Positions 35,515 to 47,420 are shown, counted from the first letter of the stretch. The stretch is 64,000 nt of DNA from Sulfuricystis thermophila (GCF_004323595.1 NZ_AP019373.1:1488001-1552000), one strand, 5' to 3'. Program-made: numbers and translations. Notes: generated by a model not told the origin, from the letters alone.

Positions 35515-37164
35515 CTACAGTCCCAGCATTTCCCGGGCGTGTTTGCGCGTCGTCTCGGTGATGTTCACCCCGCCGAGCATGCGGGCGATCTCCTCGACGC
35601 GGCCGGCGTCATCGAGCGGGGTCACGCGGCTCACCGTCCGCCCCTCGCGCGTTTCCTTGCGGATCGACCACTGCCAGTGCGCGCAGGCCGCGACCTGCGG
35701 CAGGTGAGTGACGCACAACACCTGCCGGTCGCTGCCGAGCTGCCGCAGCATGCGGCCGACGATCTCGGCGACGCGCCCGCCGATGCCGACATCGACCTCG
35801 TCGAAGATCAGCGTATCGACGGCATGGCTCTGGCTGGCGATCACCTGCAATGAGAGTCCGATGCGCGAGAGCTCGCCTCCCGAAGCCACCTTGGCGAGCG
35901 GACGCAAGGGCTGACCGGCATTGGCGCTGACGAGGAATTCGACCGTCTCGAGCCCATGGGCGCCCCCTTCGGGAAGTGTCGCCAGCTCGATGGCGAAGCG
36001 CCCCCCCGGCATCGCCAATTCCTGCATCGCCTGGGTTACGGCGGCGGAGAGCTTTTCCGCCGCCTGCCGCCGCGCCTCGCTCAGCTGCCGGGCGACTGCG
36101 AGATAAGCGGCCTGCGCCTCACGTTCGCGCTCGGCGAGCAATGCCGGGTCGGCGGCAAGCTGCAATTCGGCCAGCCGCGCTTCGAGCCGCGCCTGCACTG
36201 CCGGCAACTCTTCCGGCGTCACCCGGTGTTTGCGCGCCAGCTGCGTCACGGCGTCGATGCGCGCATCGAGCTCGGCGAGCCGCGCCGGATCGAGGTCGAG
36301 TCTCTCGCGATAGCGCCGCAGTGCCAGCGCCGCCTCGTCGAGCTGGATCAGCGCACTTTCGAACAGTTGCGCCGCCTCGCCGAGGTTGGCATCGACCGCG
36401 GTCAGCTCGGTGAGCCGGCCGCTGGCCTGCTGCAAGAGCGGCAGGACGGGCAGCTCACCCTCCTCGAGCGCGGCCAGCGCCGCGCTACTCGCCTCGAGCA
36501 GGCTCGCGGCATGGGAGAGCCGCCGCTGCTCGGCTTCGGTCTCCTGCCAGTCGCTCGCCTCGAAGCCCAGCGCGGCGAGTTCCTTGACCTGCCATTCGAG
36601 CAGTTCGCGCTCGCGCGCGCTCGCCGCGACATCCCGCTCGGCCGCCGCACGTGCCGAGCTGAGCTTGCGCCAGTCGGCATGGCGCGCCGCCACGTTGCGC
36701 GCCAGCGCTTCGACGCCCGCATAGGCATCGAGCAGCGCGCGCTGGGCTTCTGGACGCAACAGCGAATGATGCGCATGCTGGCCGTGGATGTCGCAAAGGA
36801 ATTCCGCCACCTCGCGCAACTGGGCGAGCGTCGCTGCCGTGCCGTTGATCCAGGCGCGCGAACGCCCCGTCGCCTCGACGACACGGCGCAGCAGACAGGT
36901 ATCCGTGGCGAAATCGTTCGCGGCGAGCCAGTCCGCGAGCGGCGCATCGGGCGTCAGCGAAAACTCGGCCGCGATGTCGGCTCTCAAGGCGCCGCTCCTC
37001 ACCACCGTGGCATCGGCTCGTTCGCCCAGCGCCAGCGACAGGGCATCGACGAGGATCGACTTGCCGGCGCCGGTCTCGCCGGTCAGCGCGCCGAAGCCGG
37101 GCTCGAACTCGAGATCGAGCCGATCGACGATGACGAAGTCGCGGATCGTCAGGCTGAGCAGCAT
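35515..37164 (-). CDS. recN: DNA repair protein RecN
   Basis: SMC-like ATPase for double-strand-break repair. 549 residues: Walker A GETGAGKSILVDALSLALGERAD at the N terminus, long coiled-coil arms (for example SSARAAAERDVAASARERELLEWQVKELAAL) and the C-terminal signature KVASGGELSRIGLSLQV. Walker B is LIFDEVDVGIGG, followed by CVTHLPQVAACAHWQW. It starts 3 nt after the nadK stop. Confidence 0.97.
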   Translation of the reverse strand: MLLSLTIRDFVIVDRLDLEFEPGFGALTGETGAGKSILVDALSLALGERADATVVRSGALRADIAAEFSLTPDAPLADWLAANDFATDTCLLRRVVEATGRSRAWINGTAATLAQLREVAEFLCDIHGQHAHHSLLRPEAQRALLDAYAGVEALARNVAARHADWRKLSSARAAAERDVAASARERELLEWQVKELAALGFEASDWQETEAEQRRLSHAASLLEASSAALAALEEGELPVLPLLQQASGRLTELTAVDANLGEAAQLFESALIQLDEAALALRRYRERLDLDPARLAELDARIDAVTQLARKHRVTPEELPAVQARLEARLAELQLAADPALLAEREREAQAAYLAVARQLSEARRQAAEKLSAAVTQAMQELAMPGGRFAIELATLPEGGAHGLETVEFLVSANAGQPLRPLAKVASGGELSRIGLSLQVIASQSHAVDTLIFDEVDVGIGGRVAEIVGRMLRQLGSDRQVLCVTHLPQVAACAHWQWSIRKETREGRTVSRVTPLDDAGRVEEIARMLGGVNITETTRKHAREMLGL

Positions 37165-37167
37165 CGA

Positions 37168-38040
37168 TCACCTGTGCGGCGTCGCGCTCCAGTGCAGTTT
37201 CTCGCGCAGCATCGCGAAATAGCTGTAGCTCGGCGGATGCAGGAGGGTCAGCGGATGCTGCGAACGCGTCAGCTGCACGCAATCGCCGGCCTTGGCATCG
37301 AAGAAATTCTGGCCATCGCAATGCACGCGGCCATCATACGAATGCACCAGCCGCAGCTCGACGGCGCAGCTGTCGGCGATCGTGATCGGCCGGTAGGTGA
37401 GCCCATGCGCGCACAGCGGCACCAGCGCGATGCCCGGCACGGCGGGCTGCAGGATCGGGCCGTTGGCCGACAGCGCATAGGCGGTCGAACCGCTCGGCGT
37501 GGCGACGATCATGCCGTCGGCACGCAGCACATAGAGGAATTCTTCATCGACGCGCACCTCGAGCTCGATCATGCGGCCGAGATCACCCTTGTTGACGACG
37601 ACCTCATTGAGCGCCAGCGTGCGGAACACCTCTGTGCCGTCGCGCAGCACACGCACTTCGAGGCGCATGCGCCGGTCGGCGGTGAATTCGCCCGCCAGCA
37701 GGCGGTCGATCGCCCCCAGCATGTCGGCGCGCGCGATGTCGGTCATGAAGCCGAGCCGCCCCAGATTGATGCCGACCAGCGGCACCTCGGCGGCATCGAG
37801 CTTGCGCGCCGCGGCGAGCAGGGTGCCGTCGCCGCCGACGACGATCGCGACCTCGGCCCGTTGCCGGATCGTCGCGATCTCGGCGCAATCCCGGGCAAGC
37901 CCCGCGACGCTGCAGAACGCATCATCGACCAGCACTGTGATGCCGCGCTGAATGAGGTAGTCGTGCAGTTCACCCAAGGCCTCGGCGACGAGCTCGCTGT
38001 CCTGTTTGCCGAACAGGGCGATGGTGCGATAGCGACTCAT
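37168..38040 (-). CDS. nadK: NAD kinase
   Basis: ATP-dependent phosphorylation of NAD to NADP. 290 residues starting [18 protein letters not shown]. Signature GGDGTLLAAAR, followed by GINLGRLGFMTDI, NEVVVNKGDLGRM, and TPSGSTAYALSANGPI with its conserved Gly-rich NAD-binding segment. The start codon overlaps the stop of the upstream DNA methyltransferase gene by 4 nt (ATGA), so the order is methyltransferase-nadK-recN. Confidence 0.97.
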   Translation of the reverse strand: MSRYRTIALFGKQDSELVAEALGELHDYLIQRGITVLVDDAFCSVAGLARDCAEIATIRQRAEVAIVVGGDGTLLAAARKLDAAEVPLVGINLGRLGFMTDIARADMLGAIDRLLAGEFTADRRMRLEVRVLRDGTEVFRTLALNEVVVNKGDLGRMIELEVRVDEEFLYVLRADGMIVATPSGSTAYALSANGPILQPAVPGIALVPLCAHGLTYRPITIADSCAVELRLVHSYDGRVHCDGQNFFDAKAGDCVQLTRSQHPLTLLHPPSYSYFAMLREKLHWSATPHR

Positions 38041-39218
38041 GCGGCCGTCCTCATACGCTGGGTTTGCGCTTCGGCCATTCGGCGCAACTTGTCGAACACT
38101 GGCGGCAACAGGCAGTGCTGCAGCGTGCGCTGGGTGAACAGAAAGCGCCCGTCGCAGACGAAGCCGAGCTCGGCCCAATCGACCGCGTCGTTCAACATGT
38201 CGGCGGCGAGCGCCACATCCAGCCCCGGCAGGCGCGGAAACAGCGCCAGCACCGAGCCATCGTAATTCGGGCAGTCATGGACGAAGAACGGCCGCGGCCG
38301 GCGCGTCTTGCCATTCACATAGACGCGTGGTGCCGTCGAGACATGGTGCAACCGCCCCCACTGCCACCAGTTCGACTCGTCGAAAGGCCGCACGCGCCGG
38401 GCCAGCAATCTCTCCTTGAAGGCCTCGAGATGCGGATGCGGCGTATTGAAGATCATGCGTCGCGTGCTGCCGTCATCCACCGTGCGCGAGCAGACGAACT
38501 CGGCGTTGCCTTCCGGATGCTCGAAGACGTCGTCGGCCCCGGAAACCGCACCGACCTTGACCTCGAACAGCTCGGCGAGCGGCACCCGGTAGTCGCCGCG
38601 CAGGAACATCAGCTGGCCATCGACCAACGCGAAACGCCGGCCGTCGGCCAGGCGCCGCTCGCGGCGGCCGCGCTCGAAGCGGAAGATCGCGCAGTTGGGC
38701 GTATGCTCGCCAAAGACGCGCGCATCGCCCAGCTCGATGAAATCGGTGATGTCGCCCTCCTCGAAGAGAAAGGCATTGAGCCGCCGCGCCGCGGTGAGCT
38801 TGGTGAATTCGCGCGGCACGATGAAGATCAGTTCGCCGCCGCGGCGCAGATGGCGCACCGCCTTCTCGATGAAATAGAGATAGAGATTGCTGCGCCGGTC
38901 GAACATTTCGTGGTCGAGCAAGGCCAGCGTGCGCGGCGGGATGTCCTGGAAACGCACATAGGGCGGGTTGCCGATGATGGTGTCGAATTTTTCGTCGAGT
39001 GGCAGCGCGAAGAAATCCATCACCTGTGCGCCTGCGGGCGCCACGCCCGGGTCGATCTCGATCGCCTCGCACCCCGGAATGCGCGTCGAGAAGGCGCCGT
39101 CTCCGGCGGCCGGATCGAGGGTACGGCCCCGCCTCTGACGCAGGGCGAGCATTCTCTCGACCACCGATGGCGGGGTGAACACTTGCCCCAGGGCATGTAC
39201 ATTGAGTTGTTTTGGCAT
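38037..39218 (-). CDS. Orphan adenine-N6 DNA methyltransferase
   Basis: 393-residue class I DNA methylase. Motif I is [15 protein letters not shown]; motif [13 protein letters not shown] indicates N6-adenine specificity; [23 protein letters not shown] follows as motifs VI-VII. The remaining 200 residues probably include the target-recognition region ([30 protein letters not shown]). No restriction endonuclease or specificity subunit is adjacent. It is translationally coupled to nadK and divergent from hrcA, which suggests a stable core location, not a recent mobile R-M system. Confidence 0.85.
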   Translation of the reverse strand: MPKQLNVHALGQVFTPPSVVERMLALRQRRGRTLDPAAGDGAFSTRIPGCEAIEIDPGVAPAGAQVMDFFALPLDEKFDTIIGNPPYVRFQDIPPRTLALLDHEMFDRRSNLYLYFIEKAVRHLRRGGELIFIVPREFTKLTAARRLNAFLFEEGDITDFIELGDARVFGEHTPNCAIFRFERGRRERRLADGRRFALVDGQLMFLRGDYRVPLAELFEVKVGAVSGADDVFEHPEGNAEFVCSRTVDDGSTRRMIFNTPHPHLEAFKERLLARRVRPFDESNWWQWGRLHHVSTAPRVYVNGKTRRPRPFFVHDCPNYDGSVLALFPRLPGLDVALAADMLNDAVDWAELGFVCDGRFLFTQRTLQHCLLPPVFDKLRRMAEAQTQRMRTAA

Positions 39219-39234
39219 AGTAAAACCCGCCGCT

Positions 39235-39260
39235 GAAAGTCGGCGCTGGCAAGACGGCAC
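39235..39260 (+). repeat. 26-bp dispersed repeat, copy 8
   Basis: One substitution region (GGCAAGAC for GGCGGGAC). It lies in the divergent gap between the DNA methyltransferase gene and hrcA. Confidence 0.85.
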
Positions 39261-39300
39261 GATTGTAATCCACGCTAACGCTACAATCTTCCTTGCCATG

Positions 39301-40320
39301 ATGCTCGATGCCCGTGCCAAGACCCTGCTCAAGACCCTGATCGAACGCTACATCGTCGAAGGTCAGCCGGTCGGCTCGCGCACGCTCGCCAAATACTCCG
39401 GCCTGGAACTGTCGCCGGCGACGATCCGCAACGTGATGGCCGATCTCGAAGAGCTGGGCTTCATCGCCAGCCCACACACTTCGGCCGGCCGGGTGCCGAC
39501 GCCCAAGGGTTACCGCCTGTTCGTCGACACCCTGCTCACCGTGCAGCCGCTCGATCCCCAGCACGTCTCCGAGCTCAAGGAGGCGCTGTTGCCCGATGTG
39601 CCGCAGCGCGTGATCAGCCATGCCTCGCAGCTGGTCTCGGAACTCACCCACTTCGCCGGTGTCGTCATCGCGCCGCGCCGCCAGGCGCCGAAGATCCGCC
39701 AGATCGAGTTCCTCAACCTGACCGAGACGCGCATCCTGCTGATCATCGTCACCACCGAAGGCGAGGTGCAAAACCGCATCCTGCTCACCCAGCGACCCTA
39801 TGCCCAGAGCGAGCTGATCGAAGCAGCGAATTACCTGACGCAGAATTTCGCCGGTCTCGACTTCATGCAGATCCGCCAGCGGCTGCACCACGAGCTGCAA
39901 CAGCTGCGCAGCGACATGACCGAACTGATGAATGCCGCCGCCGACGCCGGCGCCCAGGCGGCCAGCGAGGCGAGCCAGCAATACGTGATCAGCGGCGAGA
40001 AGAACCTGCTCGACAGCGAAGATCTGGCCGCCAACATGGCGCGGCTGCGGCAGCTGTTCGATCTTTTCGAACAGAAAACCGGCCTGATGCAGCTGCTCGA
40101 CCTGTCGAGCCGTGCCGAGGGCGTGCATGTCTTCATCGGTGGCGAATCGGGCATCGCGCCGCTCGACGAATGCAGCATCGTCGCTGCCCCTTACGAGGTC
40201 GAAGGCCAGGTCGTCGGCACCATCGGCGTGATCGGCCCGACGCGCATGGCCTACGAGCGCGTGATCCCGATCGTCGACATCACCGCACGATTGCTGTCTT
40301 CCGCATTGAGTCCCAATTGA
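39301..40320 (+). CDS. hrcA: Heat-inducible transcription repressor HrcA
   Basis: Repressor of class I heat-shock genes, binding CIRCE operators. 339 residues: N-terminal winged helix ([45 protein letters not shown]) and the family core [49 protein letters not shown]. The tandem ATG at 39298 is an alternative start. No CIRCE element (TTAGCACTC-N9-GAGTGCTAA) is seen upstream here or before grpE and dnaK. Confidence 0.96.
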   Translation: MLDARAKTLLKTLIERYIVEGQPVGSRTLAKYSGLELSPATIRNVMADLEELGFIASPHTSAGRVPTPKGYRLFVDTLLTVQPLDPQHVSELKEALLPDVPQRVISHASQLVSELTHFAGVVIAPRRQAPKIRQIEFLNLTETRILLIIVTTEGEVQNRILLTQRPYAQSELIEAANYLTQNFAGLDFMQIRQRLHHELQQLRSDMTELMNAAADAGAQAASEASQQYVISGEKNLLDSEDLAANMARLRQLFDLFEQKTGLMQLLDLSSRAEGVHVFIGGESGIAPLDECSIVAAPYEVEGQVVGTIGVIGPTRMAYERVIPIVDITARLLSSALSPN

Positions 40321-41294
40321 GCCGCCAAGCCCTCCTGCTCATCAACCTCGGCACGCCCGATGCGCCGGATACGCCGGCCGTCAGGCGCTATCTGGCCGAG
40401 TTTCTCGGCGATCCGCGCGTCGTCGAGCTGCCGCGCCTCCTTTGGCTGCCGATCCTGCATGGCATCATCCTCAACACCCGGCCGGCGAAATCGGCAGCGA
40501 AATACGCGACGATCTGGACCCCCGAAGGCTCGCCGCTCAAAGTGCATACCGAGCGCCAGGCCAAATTGCTGCGCGGCCTGCTCGGCGAACGCGGCCGCCA
40601 GGATTTGCTGATCGACTGGGCGATGCGTTATGGCAATCCGGCCATCCCCGCCGTGCTCGATCGGCTGACGGTTTCAGGCGCAGAGGAAATCCTCATCCTG
40701 CCGCTCTATCCGCAATGGGCCGGCAGCACCACTGGCAGCACACAAGACGCCGTGACCGGCTGGCTTAAGCGCCAGAAACGACCGCCGGTGATCCGCTGGA
40801 TCGAAGATTTTCACACCGACCCCGGTTACATCGGCGCGCTGGCCAACGCAGTCCGCGAGCACTGGCAGGCGCACGGACGCGGCGAGAAGCTGGTGATGAG
40901 CTTCCACGGCATTCCGCAGCGCTCGGTGGATCGCGGCGACCCTTATGCGCGTCAGTGCCACGCCACGGCGCACGCACTGGCCGCCGCGCTCGGCCTCGAA
41001 ACCGGCGAGTGGCTCGCCACCTTCCAGTCTCGCTTCGGCGCGGCGAAATGGCTGCAACCCTATACCCAGCCGACGCTGGAAGAACTCGCGCGCAGCGGGC
41101 TCAAGCGCGTCGATGTGATTTGTCCAGGCTTTCCGGCCGACTGCCTGGAAACACTCGAAGAGATCGCCATGGAATGCAAAGAAGCCTTCTTGCATGCCGG
41201 AGGGCAGGAATTCCATTACCTGCCCTGTCTGAACGAACGCCCGGACTGGATCGCTGCGTTAGCCGATCTGTGCCAGCCCCGCCTGGCCGATTGA
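40317..41294 (+). CDS. hemH: Ferrochelatase
   Basis: Inserts Fe2+ into protoporphyrin IX, the last step of haem synthesis. The chosen TTG start overlaps the hrcA stop (TTGA), giving 325 residues beginning (M)[20 protein letters not shown], close to family N termini. No ATG exists nearby in frame; an ATT at 40305 is the only other nearby option. Active-site His is in [15 protein letters not shown] and the catalytic Glu in [15 protein letters not shown]. Coupling to hrcA is conserved in betaproteobacteria. Confidence 0.92.
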   Translation: MSRQALLLINLGTPDAPDTPAVRRYLAEFLGDPRVVELPRLLWLPILHGIILNTRPAKSAAKYATIWTPEGSPLKVHTERQAKLLRGLLGERGRQDLLIDWAMRYGNPAIPAVLDRLTVSGAEEILILPLYPQWAGSTTGSTQDAVTGWLKRQKRPPVIRWIEDFHTDPGYIGALANAVREHWQAHGRGEKLVMSFHGIPQRSVDRGDPYARQCHATAHALAAALGLETGEWLATFQSRFGAAKWLQPYTQPTLEELARSGLKRVDVICPGFPADCLETLEEIAMECKEAFLHAGGQEFHYLPCLNERPDWIAALADLCQPRLAD

Positions 41295-41311
41295 AATCGC
41301 ATTTCCGGCAC

Positions 41312-41337
41312 CTATATCAGCGAAAACCGATATAGGA
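41312..41337 (+). promoter_or_regulatory. Inverted repeat overlapping the trxC ribosome-binding site
   Basis: Perfect 8-bp dyad CCTATATC (41312-41319) / GATATAGG (41330-41337), 10-nt spacer. The right arm runs into TATAGGAGATT, the Shine-Dalgarno of trxC. Confidence 0.5.
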
Positions 41338-41344
41338 GATTGCC

Positions 41345-41779
41345 ATGTCCGACTCACTGATCATCGTTTGCCCGCACTGCCACGCGCCGAACCGCGTACC
41401 TCATGACAAGCTCGCCGCCGGCGGCAGCTGCGGCAAATGCAAGCAGCCGCTGTTTTCCGGCTACCCCGTCGAGCTCGACGCGGCGAGCTTCGAAAAACAC
41501 ATCGGCCGATCGGAGATCCCGGTGCTGGTCGATTTCTGGGCCCCCTGGTGCGGCCCGTGCCGGATGATGGCGCCGGCCTTCGTCCAGGCCGCGAGCCAGC
41601 TCGAACCCCAGGTCCGTCTGGCGAAGCTGAACACCGAGGAACATCAAGGCATCGCCGCACGCTTCGGCATCCGCAGCATCCCGACGATGATCCTGTTCAA
41701 GGGCGGCCGTGAGATCGCCCGGCAATCCGGCGCCATGGATGCCGGCAGCATCGTGCGCTGGGTCCGCGCCGTACTCTGA
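41345..41779 (+). CDS. trxC: Thioredoxin 2
   Basis: Zinc-containing thioredoxin. 144 residues: zinc-binding Cys pairs C9/C12 and C29/C32 (CPHC and CGKC), then a thioredoxin fold with active site WCGPC (68-72), FWAPWCGPCRMMAPAF, and the cis-Pro loop IRSIPTMILF. Usually induced by oxidative stress in gammaproteobacteria; here a dyad overlapping the ribosome-binding site may regulate it. Confidence 0.95.
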   Translation: MSDSLIIVCPHCHAPNRVPHDKLAAGGSCGKCKQPLFSGYPVELDAASFEKHIGRSEIPVLVDFWAPWCGPCRMMAPAFVQAASQLEPQVRLAKLNTEEHQGIAARFGIRSIPTMILFKGGREIARQSGAMDAGSIVRWVRAVL

Positions 41780-41884
41780 ACCTCGCCCTCCTACCGGCTT
41801 CGCGTAACGCCACATCGCCGACCTCGGCCACCCGCGCTCGATCGAATGCGAGGGGTCGCGGTCGGCATGTCAGGCGTTTCCCGC

Positions 41885-41890
41885 TATACT
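41885..41890 (+). promoter_or_regulatory. Probable -10 box of the chemoreceptor gene
   Basis: TATACT 28 nt before the ATG; the -35 region is poor. GGGGAG follows as ribosome-binding site. Confidence 0.35.
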
Positions 41891-41917
41891 CCCCCCACTT
41901 TCGTGGGGAGATGATTC

Positions 41918-43534
41918 ATGCGCCTTTCCGACATGAAAATCTGGCTGCGCCTGACTGCCGGAATCTGGTTGATCCTGGTGCTCGTGTGGACCGGGATGAT
42001 CTTCTGGCAAAGCCAGGTCAATCGTGACACCGCGATCGAGCAGGCCACTCGTTTTTCCCTATCGATGCACGAGGCGACGCTAGCGGGGCTCACCGGCATG
42101 ATGATCACCGGCACCATCGGCCAGCGTGAGGTTTTCCTCGACCAGATCAAACAGCTGTCGGTGATCCGCGACCTCAAGGTCATCCGCGGCGAAGCCGTCA
42201 CCAAACTTTACGGCCCCGGCAAGGGCGACGAAGGTCAGCCCGACGCGATCGAACAGCAGGTGCTCGCGAGTGGTAAGGAATTCCGCGAAGTGCAACAGGA
42301 CGCCAAAGGCGAATTTCTGCGCGTGGTGCGCCCAACACTTGCCAGCAAAAACTATCTCGGCAAGGATTGCATCGCCTGCCATCAGACGCCTGAAGGGACG
42401 GTTCTGGGCGTCGTCAGCATGAAGGTCTCCCTCGACGACGTCGAAGCGGCCATCGCCGCGCAGCGCATCAAGATCCTGCTGGCGGCGATCGGCGTCAGTA
42501 TGCCCGTGCTGCTGTTCATTTGGTTCTTCGTCACACGCGTCGTGACCCAGCCGCTCGACGACATGGTCGCTGGGCTGCGCGCCATCGCCAGCGGCGAGGG
42601 CGACCTGACGCGCCGTCTGGAAGTGAAGAGCAACGACGAGATCGGCCAGGCGAGCCGGGTGTTCAACGAAATGATGGCGAATTTCGCCAATTTGGTACGC
42701 CAGGTCGACACTTCGGCGAAACACGTCTCCGCCGCCGCCCGCGATCTGGTCGGCGGCGCGCAGCAGGTCGCCGCAAGCTCGCGCCAGCAAAGCGAGAAAT
42801 CCGCTGCCGTGACAGACGCGGTCGAGCGCATGGTGAGAAGCATCGTCGCGGTCGCCGAGAGCGCCGAGCGCGTCCACGTCCAGTCACAGGAAAGCCTCGC
42901 CCGCTCGCGTGAAGGCAAGGAAACCCTCGAACGCCTGATCGGCGAGATCGGCCGCGTCAAGTCCGCCGTCGATGAGATGGCCGAAGCCGTCAATGAATTC
43001 GTCAGCAGCACGGCATCGATCACCAACATGACGCGCGAAGTCAAGGACATCGCCGATCAGACCAACCTGTTGGCGCTCAATGCGGCGATCGAGGCGGCGC
43101 GCGCCGGTGAGCAGGGACGCGGTTTCGCGGTGGTGGCCGACGAAGTGAGGAAGCTCGCCGAGAAATCCGCCGCTTCGGCCAACGAGATCGACGTCATCAC
43201 CCGCACGCTGAACAGCAAGTCCGATCTCGTGCGCAGCGCGATCGAAACCGGTCTGGCCGACATCGCTTCGAGCGAGCAGTCGCTCGCCGCCGTCGCCAAT
43301 GCGATCAACCAATCCAACGCCTCGGTCGAAGAGGTGGGACGCGGTCTCGACACGATCGCCGCTGCCACCGAAGAACAGCGGCAGGTCAGCGCCGCTGCAC
43401 TGACGGACATCGAGGCGATCGCCACGATGGCGCGCGAAAACAGCACCGCCGTCGAGCAGAATGCCCTGGCGGCGGAACGACTCGAAACGCTCGCAGACGA
43501 GCTGCAAGGCACCGTCGGCCGGTTCCGCACCTAA
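41918..43534 (+). CDS. Methyl-accepting chemotaxis protein with a periplasmic haem-c site
   Basis: 538-residue transducer. TM1 about 8-30, periplasmic domain 31-185, TM2 about 186-206, HAMP, then a long coiled-coil signalling domain with the hairpin tip [45 protein letters not shown]. The periplasmic part contains CIACH (C151-H155) in [16 protein letters not shown], a covalent haem-c motif, within a DUF3365-like sensor. Such domains in Geobacter and Desulfovibrio chemoreceptors sense oxygen or redox. No CheB/CheR-binding pentapeptide at the C terminus (ends TVGRFRT). Confidence 0.92.
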   Translation: MRLSDMKIWLRLTAGIWLILVLVWTGMIFWQSQVNRDTAIEQATRFSLSMHEATLAGLTGMMITGTIGQREVFLDQIKQLSVIRDLKVIRGEAVTKLYGPGKGDEGQPDAIEQQVLASGKEFREVQQDAKGEFLRVVRPTLASKNYLGKDCIACHQTPEGTVLGVVSMKVSLDDVEAAIAAQRIKILLAAIGVSMPVLLFIWFFVTRVVTQPLDDMVAGLRAIASGEGDLTRRLEVKSNDEIGQASRVFNEMMANFANLVRQVDTSAKHVSAAARDLVGGAQQVAASSRQQSEKSAAVTDAVERMVRSIVAVAESAERVHVQSQESLARSREGKETLERLIGEIGRVKSAVDEMAEAVNEFVSSTASITNMTREVKDIADQTNLLALNAAIEAARAGEQGRGFAVVADEVRKLAEKSAASANEIDVITRTLNSKSDLVRSAIETGLADIASSEQSLAAVANAINQSNASVEEVGRGLDTIAAATEEQRQVSAAALTDIEAIATMARENSTAVEQNALAAERLETLADELQGTVGRFRT

Positions 43535-43561
43535 TACGCCCCCAGCCGGAAAATGCGCCGT

Positions 43562-43581
43562 CGCCCCTTGAAAAAGGGGCG
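43562..43581. terminator. Hairpin after the chemoreceptor gene
   Basis: Perfect 8-bp stem CGCCCCTT/AAGGGGCG with GAAA tetraloop. It overlaps the -35 element of the grpE heat-shock promoter, so it may serve as terminator and promoter DNA together. Confidence 0.55.
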
Positions 43582-43593
43582 GGGAGCCCATAT
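43567..43593 (+). promoter_or_regulatory. Sigma-32 promoter of grpE
   Basis: CTTGAAA (43567-43573), 13-bp spacer, CCCATAT (43587-43593): an exact match to the RpoH consensus, 34 nt before the grpE ATG. Confidence 0.85.
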
Positions 43594-43627
43594 TCCCTCC
43601 ATGGTTTAATTCTCGAGGCCCCATGCC

Positions 43628-44203
43628 ATGCAGGACGATCACACGCCCAACTCCCCCGAAGCTCCTGAACTGACAGCCAAACTCGGCGCTGGCGAGACGG
43701 CAGCCGAATCCCCGGTCGACGCCCCCGAGCCGGCGGAAGTCATGCCGAGTCTGGAAGAACTGCTCAAGGCCGCGGAACTCAAAGCCGCCGAGCATCATGA
43801 TGCCTGGCTGCGCGCCAAGGCCGAAACCGAGAACGTGCGCCGCCGCGCGCAAGAGGACGTCGCCAAGGCGCACAAGTTTGCGATCGAGAAATTCGCCGGC
43901 GAATTACTGGCGGTCAAAGACAGTCTGGAAGCCGCGCTCGCCAACGAAACGCAGACCGTCGAGGCGCTCAAGGCCGGCGTCGAGCTGACCTTGAAACAGC
44001 TCGCCGCCGCTTTCGAGAAATCGGCGCTCACCGAGATCAATCCGGTCGGCGAAAAGTTCGACCCCCACAAGCACCAGGCGATCGCGATGGTCGATGCCGA
44101 TCAGGAAGCGAACACGGTCGTCACCGTGCTGCAGAAGGGTTATGCACTGCACGACCGCATCCTGCGCCCGGCGCTGGTCACCGTCGCCAAACCCAAGGCT
44201 TGA
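43628..44203 (+). CDS. grpE: Nucleotide exchange factor GrpE
   Basis: Releases ADP from DnaK. 191 residues: disordered N terminus, long helix ([58 protein letters not shown]) and the C-terminal beta domain [53 protein letters not shown] copy of the dispersed repeat encodes LGAGETA within the disordered N terminus, where sequence is unconstrained. Confidence 0.97.
   Translation: MQDDHTPNSPEAPELTAKLGAGETAAESPVDAPEPAEVMPSLEELLKAAELKAAEHHDAWLRAKAETENVRRRAQEDVAKAHKFAIEKFAGELLAVKDSLEAALANETQTVEALKAGVELTLKQLAAAFEKSALTEINPVGEKFDPHKHQAIAMVDADQEANTVVTVLQKGYALHDRILRPALVTVAKPKA
43678..43703 (+). repeat. 26-bp dispersed repeat, copy 9
   Basis: Sense-oriented copy within the grpE coding sequence. Confidence 0.8.
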
Positions 44204-44226
44204 AGCCTCACGCGATAACCCCATAT
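44199..44226 (+). promoter_or_regulatory. Sigma-32 promoter of dnaK
   Basis: CTTGAAG (44199-44205, spanning the grpE stop codon), 14-bp spacer, CCCATAT (44220-44226). One mismatch to the RpoH consensus. It gives dnaKJ a promoter separate from that of grpE. Confidence 0.75.
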
Positions 44227-44273
44227 TGAGCGCAGGTTAATTTTTCTCCCTGCAATTCACAAAGGAAACGAAC

Positions 44274-46202
<1,929 letters not shown>

Positions 46203-46229
46203 ACCGGCCGCTGGCGCGGCGTTTTAAGT

Positions 46230-46273
46230 GGCCGAGTTCAAGCGGGCGGCGCATGCCGCCCCTTAACTCGGCC
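46230..46273 (+). other. dnaK-dnaJ intercistronic stem-loop
   Basis: Outer stem GGCCGAGTT/AACTCGGCC (46230-46238 / 46265-46273) and inner stem GGGCGGC/GCCGCCC with GCAT loop. It lacks a T run, so it more likely adjusts dnaK/dnaJ expression or mRNA stability than fully terminates. Confidence 0.5.
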
Positions 46274-46301
46274 GTATCGCTTCAACAGATCGAAGGCCGA
46301 C

Positions 46302-47420
46302 ATGGCAAAACGCGACTACTACGAAGTGCTTGGCGTCAATCGGGATGCCTCGGAAGAAGAAATCAAGAAAGCCTATCGCCGCCTGGCGATGAAATACCAT
46401 CCGGACCGCAACCCGGACAATCCCAAAGCCGAGGAACTCTTCAAGGAAGCGAAAGAAGCCTACGAAATCCTCACCGACGCGAGCAAACGCCAGGCCTACG
46501 ACCAGTTCGGCCATGCCGGCGTCGATCCCCAGGCCGGCATGGGCGGCGGCTTCGGCGGCATGGGTGGTTTCGCCGATGCCTTCTCCGACATCTTCGGCGA
46601 CATCTTCGGCGGCGGCCGCGGCCGCTCGAACGTCTATCGCGGCGCCGACCTGCGCTACAACCTGGAAATCACCCTCGAAGAAGCCGCACGCGGCACCGAG
46701 ACGCGCATCCGCATCCCGACGATGGTGGAATGCGAAGCCTGTCACGGCACCGGTGCGCGAAAGGGCAGCGAGCCGAAAATCTGCCCGACCTGCGGCGGCC
46801 ACGGTCAGGTGCGCATCCAGCAGGGCTTCTTCTCGATCCAGCAGACCTGCCCGAGATGCCACGGCAGCGGCCGCTACATTCCTGACCCCTGCCCCACCTG
46901 CCATGGCGCCGGGCGCCTCAAACAACACAAGACGCTTTCGGTCAAGATTCCCGCCGGCGTCGACGAAGGCGATCGCATCCGCCTCTCCGGCGAGGGCGAA
47001 CCCGGCGTGAATGGCGGCCCACCCGGCGACCTCTACGTGCAGATCCACCTCAAGGCCCACGCGGTCTTCCAACGCGATCGTGACGACCTGCATTGTGAAA
47101 TGCCCATTTCCTTCGTCACCGCCGCGCTGGGCGGGGAAATCGAAATTCCCACCCTCGATGGCGTCGCCAAACTGAAGATTCCCGCCGAAACCCAGACGGG
47201 CAAGGTGTTCCGCCTACGCGGCAAGGGCATCAAGGGCGTGCGCTCCTCTGCGCCGGGCGATCTGCTCTGCCATGTCGTCGTCGAAACGCCGGTCAACCTC
47301 ACCGAGCGGCAAAAGGAACTGCTGCGCGAGTTCGAAGAGATCAGCCAGGGCAATGCCGCCAAACACAACCCCAAGGCGCAGGGGTGGATGGATAGGGTGA
47401 GGGAATTTTTCGGCGGCTAG
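46302..47420 (+). CDS. dnaJ: Chaperone DnaJ (Hsp40)
   Basis: 372 residues. J domain with the HPD motif ([10 protein letters not shown]), Gly/Phe-rich region ([25 protein letters not shown]), four zinc-binding repeats ([32 protein letters not shown]) and C-terminal substrate-binding domains. Family-length. It follows dnaK across a strong stem-loop. Confidence 0.99.
   Translation: MAKRDYYEVLGVNRDASEEEIKKAYRRLAMKYHPDRNPDNPKAEELFKEAKEAYEILTDASKRQAYDQFGHAGVDPQAGMGGGFGGMGGFADAFSDIFGDIFGGGRGRSNVYRGADLRYNLEITLEEAARGTETRIRIPTMVECEACHGTGARKGSEPKICPTCGGHGQVRIQQGFFSIQQTCPRCHGSGRYIPDPCPTCHGAGRLKQHKTLSVKIPAGVDEGDRIRLSGEGEPGVNGGPPGDLYVQIHLKAHAVFQRDRDDLHCEMPISFVTAALGGEIEIPTLDGVAKLKIPAETQTGKVFRLRGKGIKGVRSSAPGDLLCHVVVETPVNLTERQKELLREFEEISQGNAAKHNPKAQGWMDRVREFFGG

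Noticed and set aside
39219-39300. CIRCE operator upstream of hrcA
   Set aside because: No TTAGCACTC-N9-GAGTGCTAA or close variant in the gap.
41889-41910. Hairpin sequestering the chemoreceptor ribosome-binding site
   Set aside because: Its left arm overlaps the likely -10 box and transcription start, so the full hairpin would not be in the mRNA.
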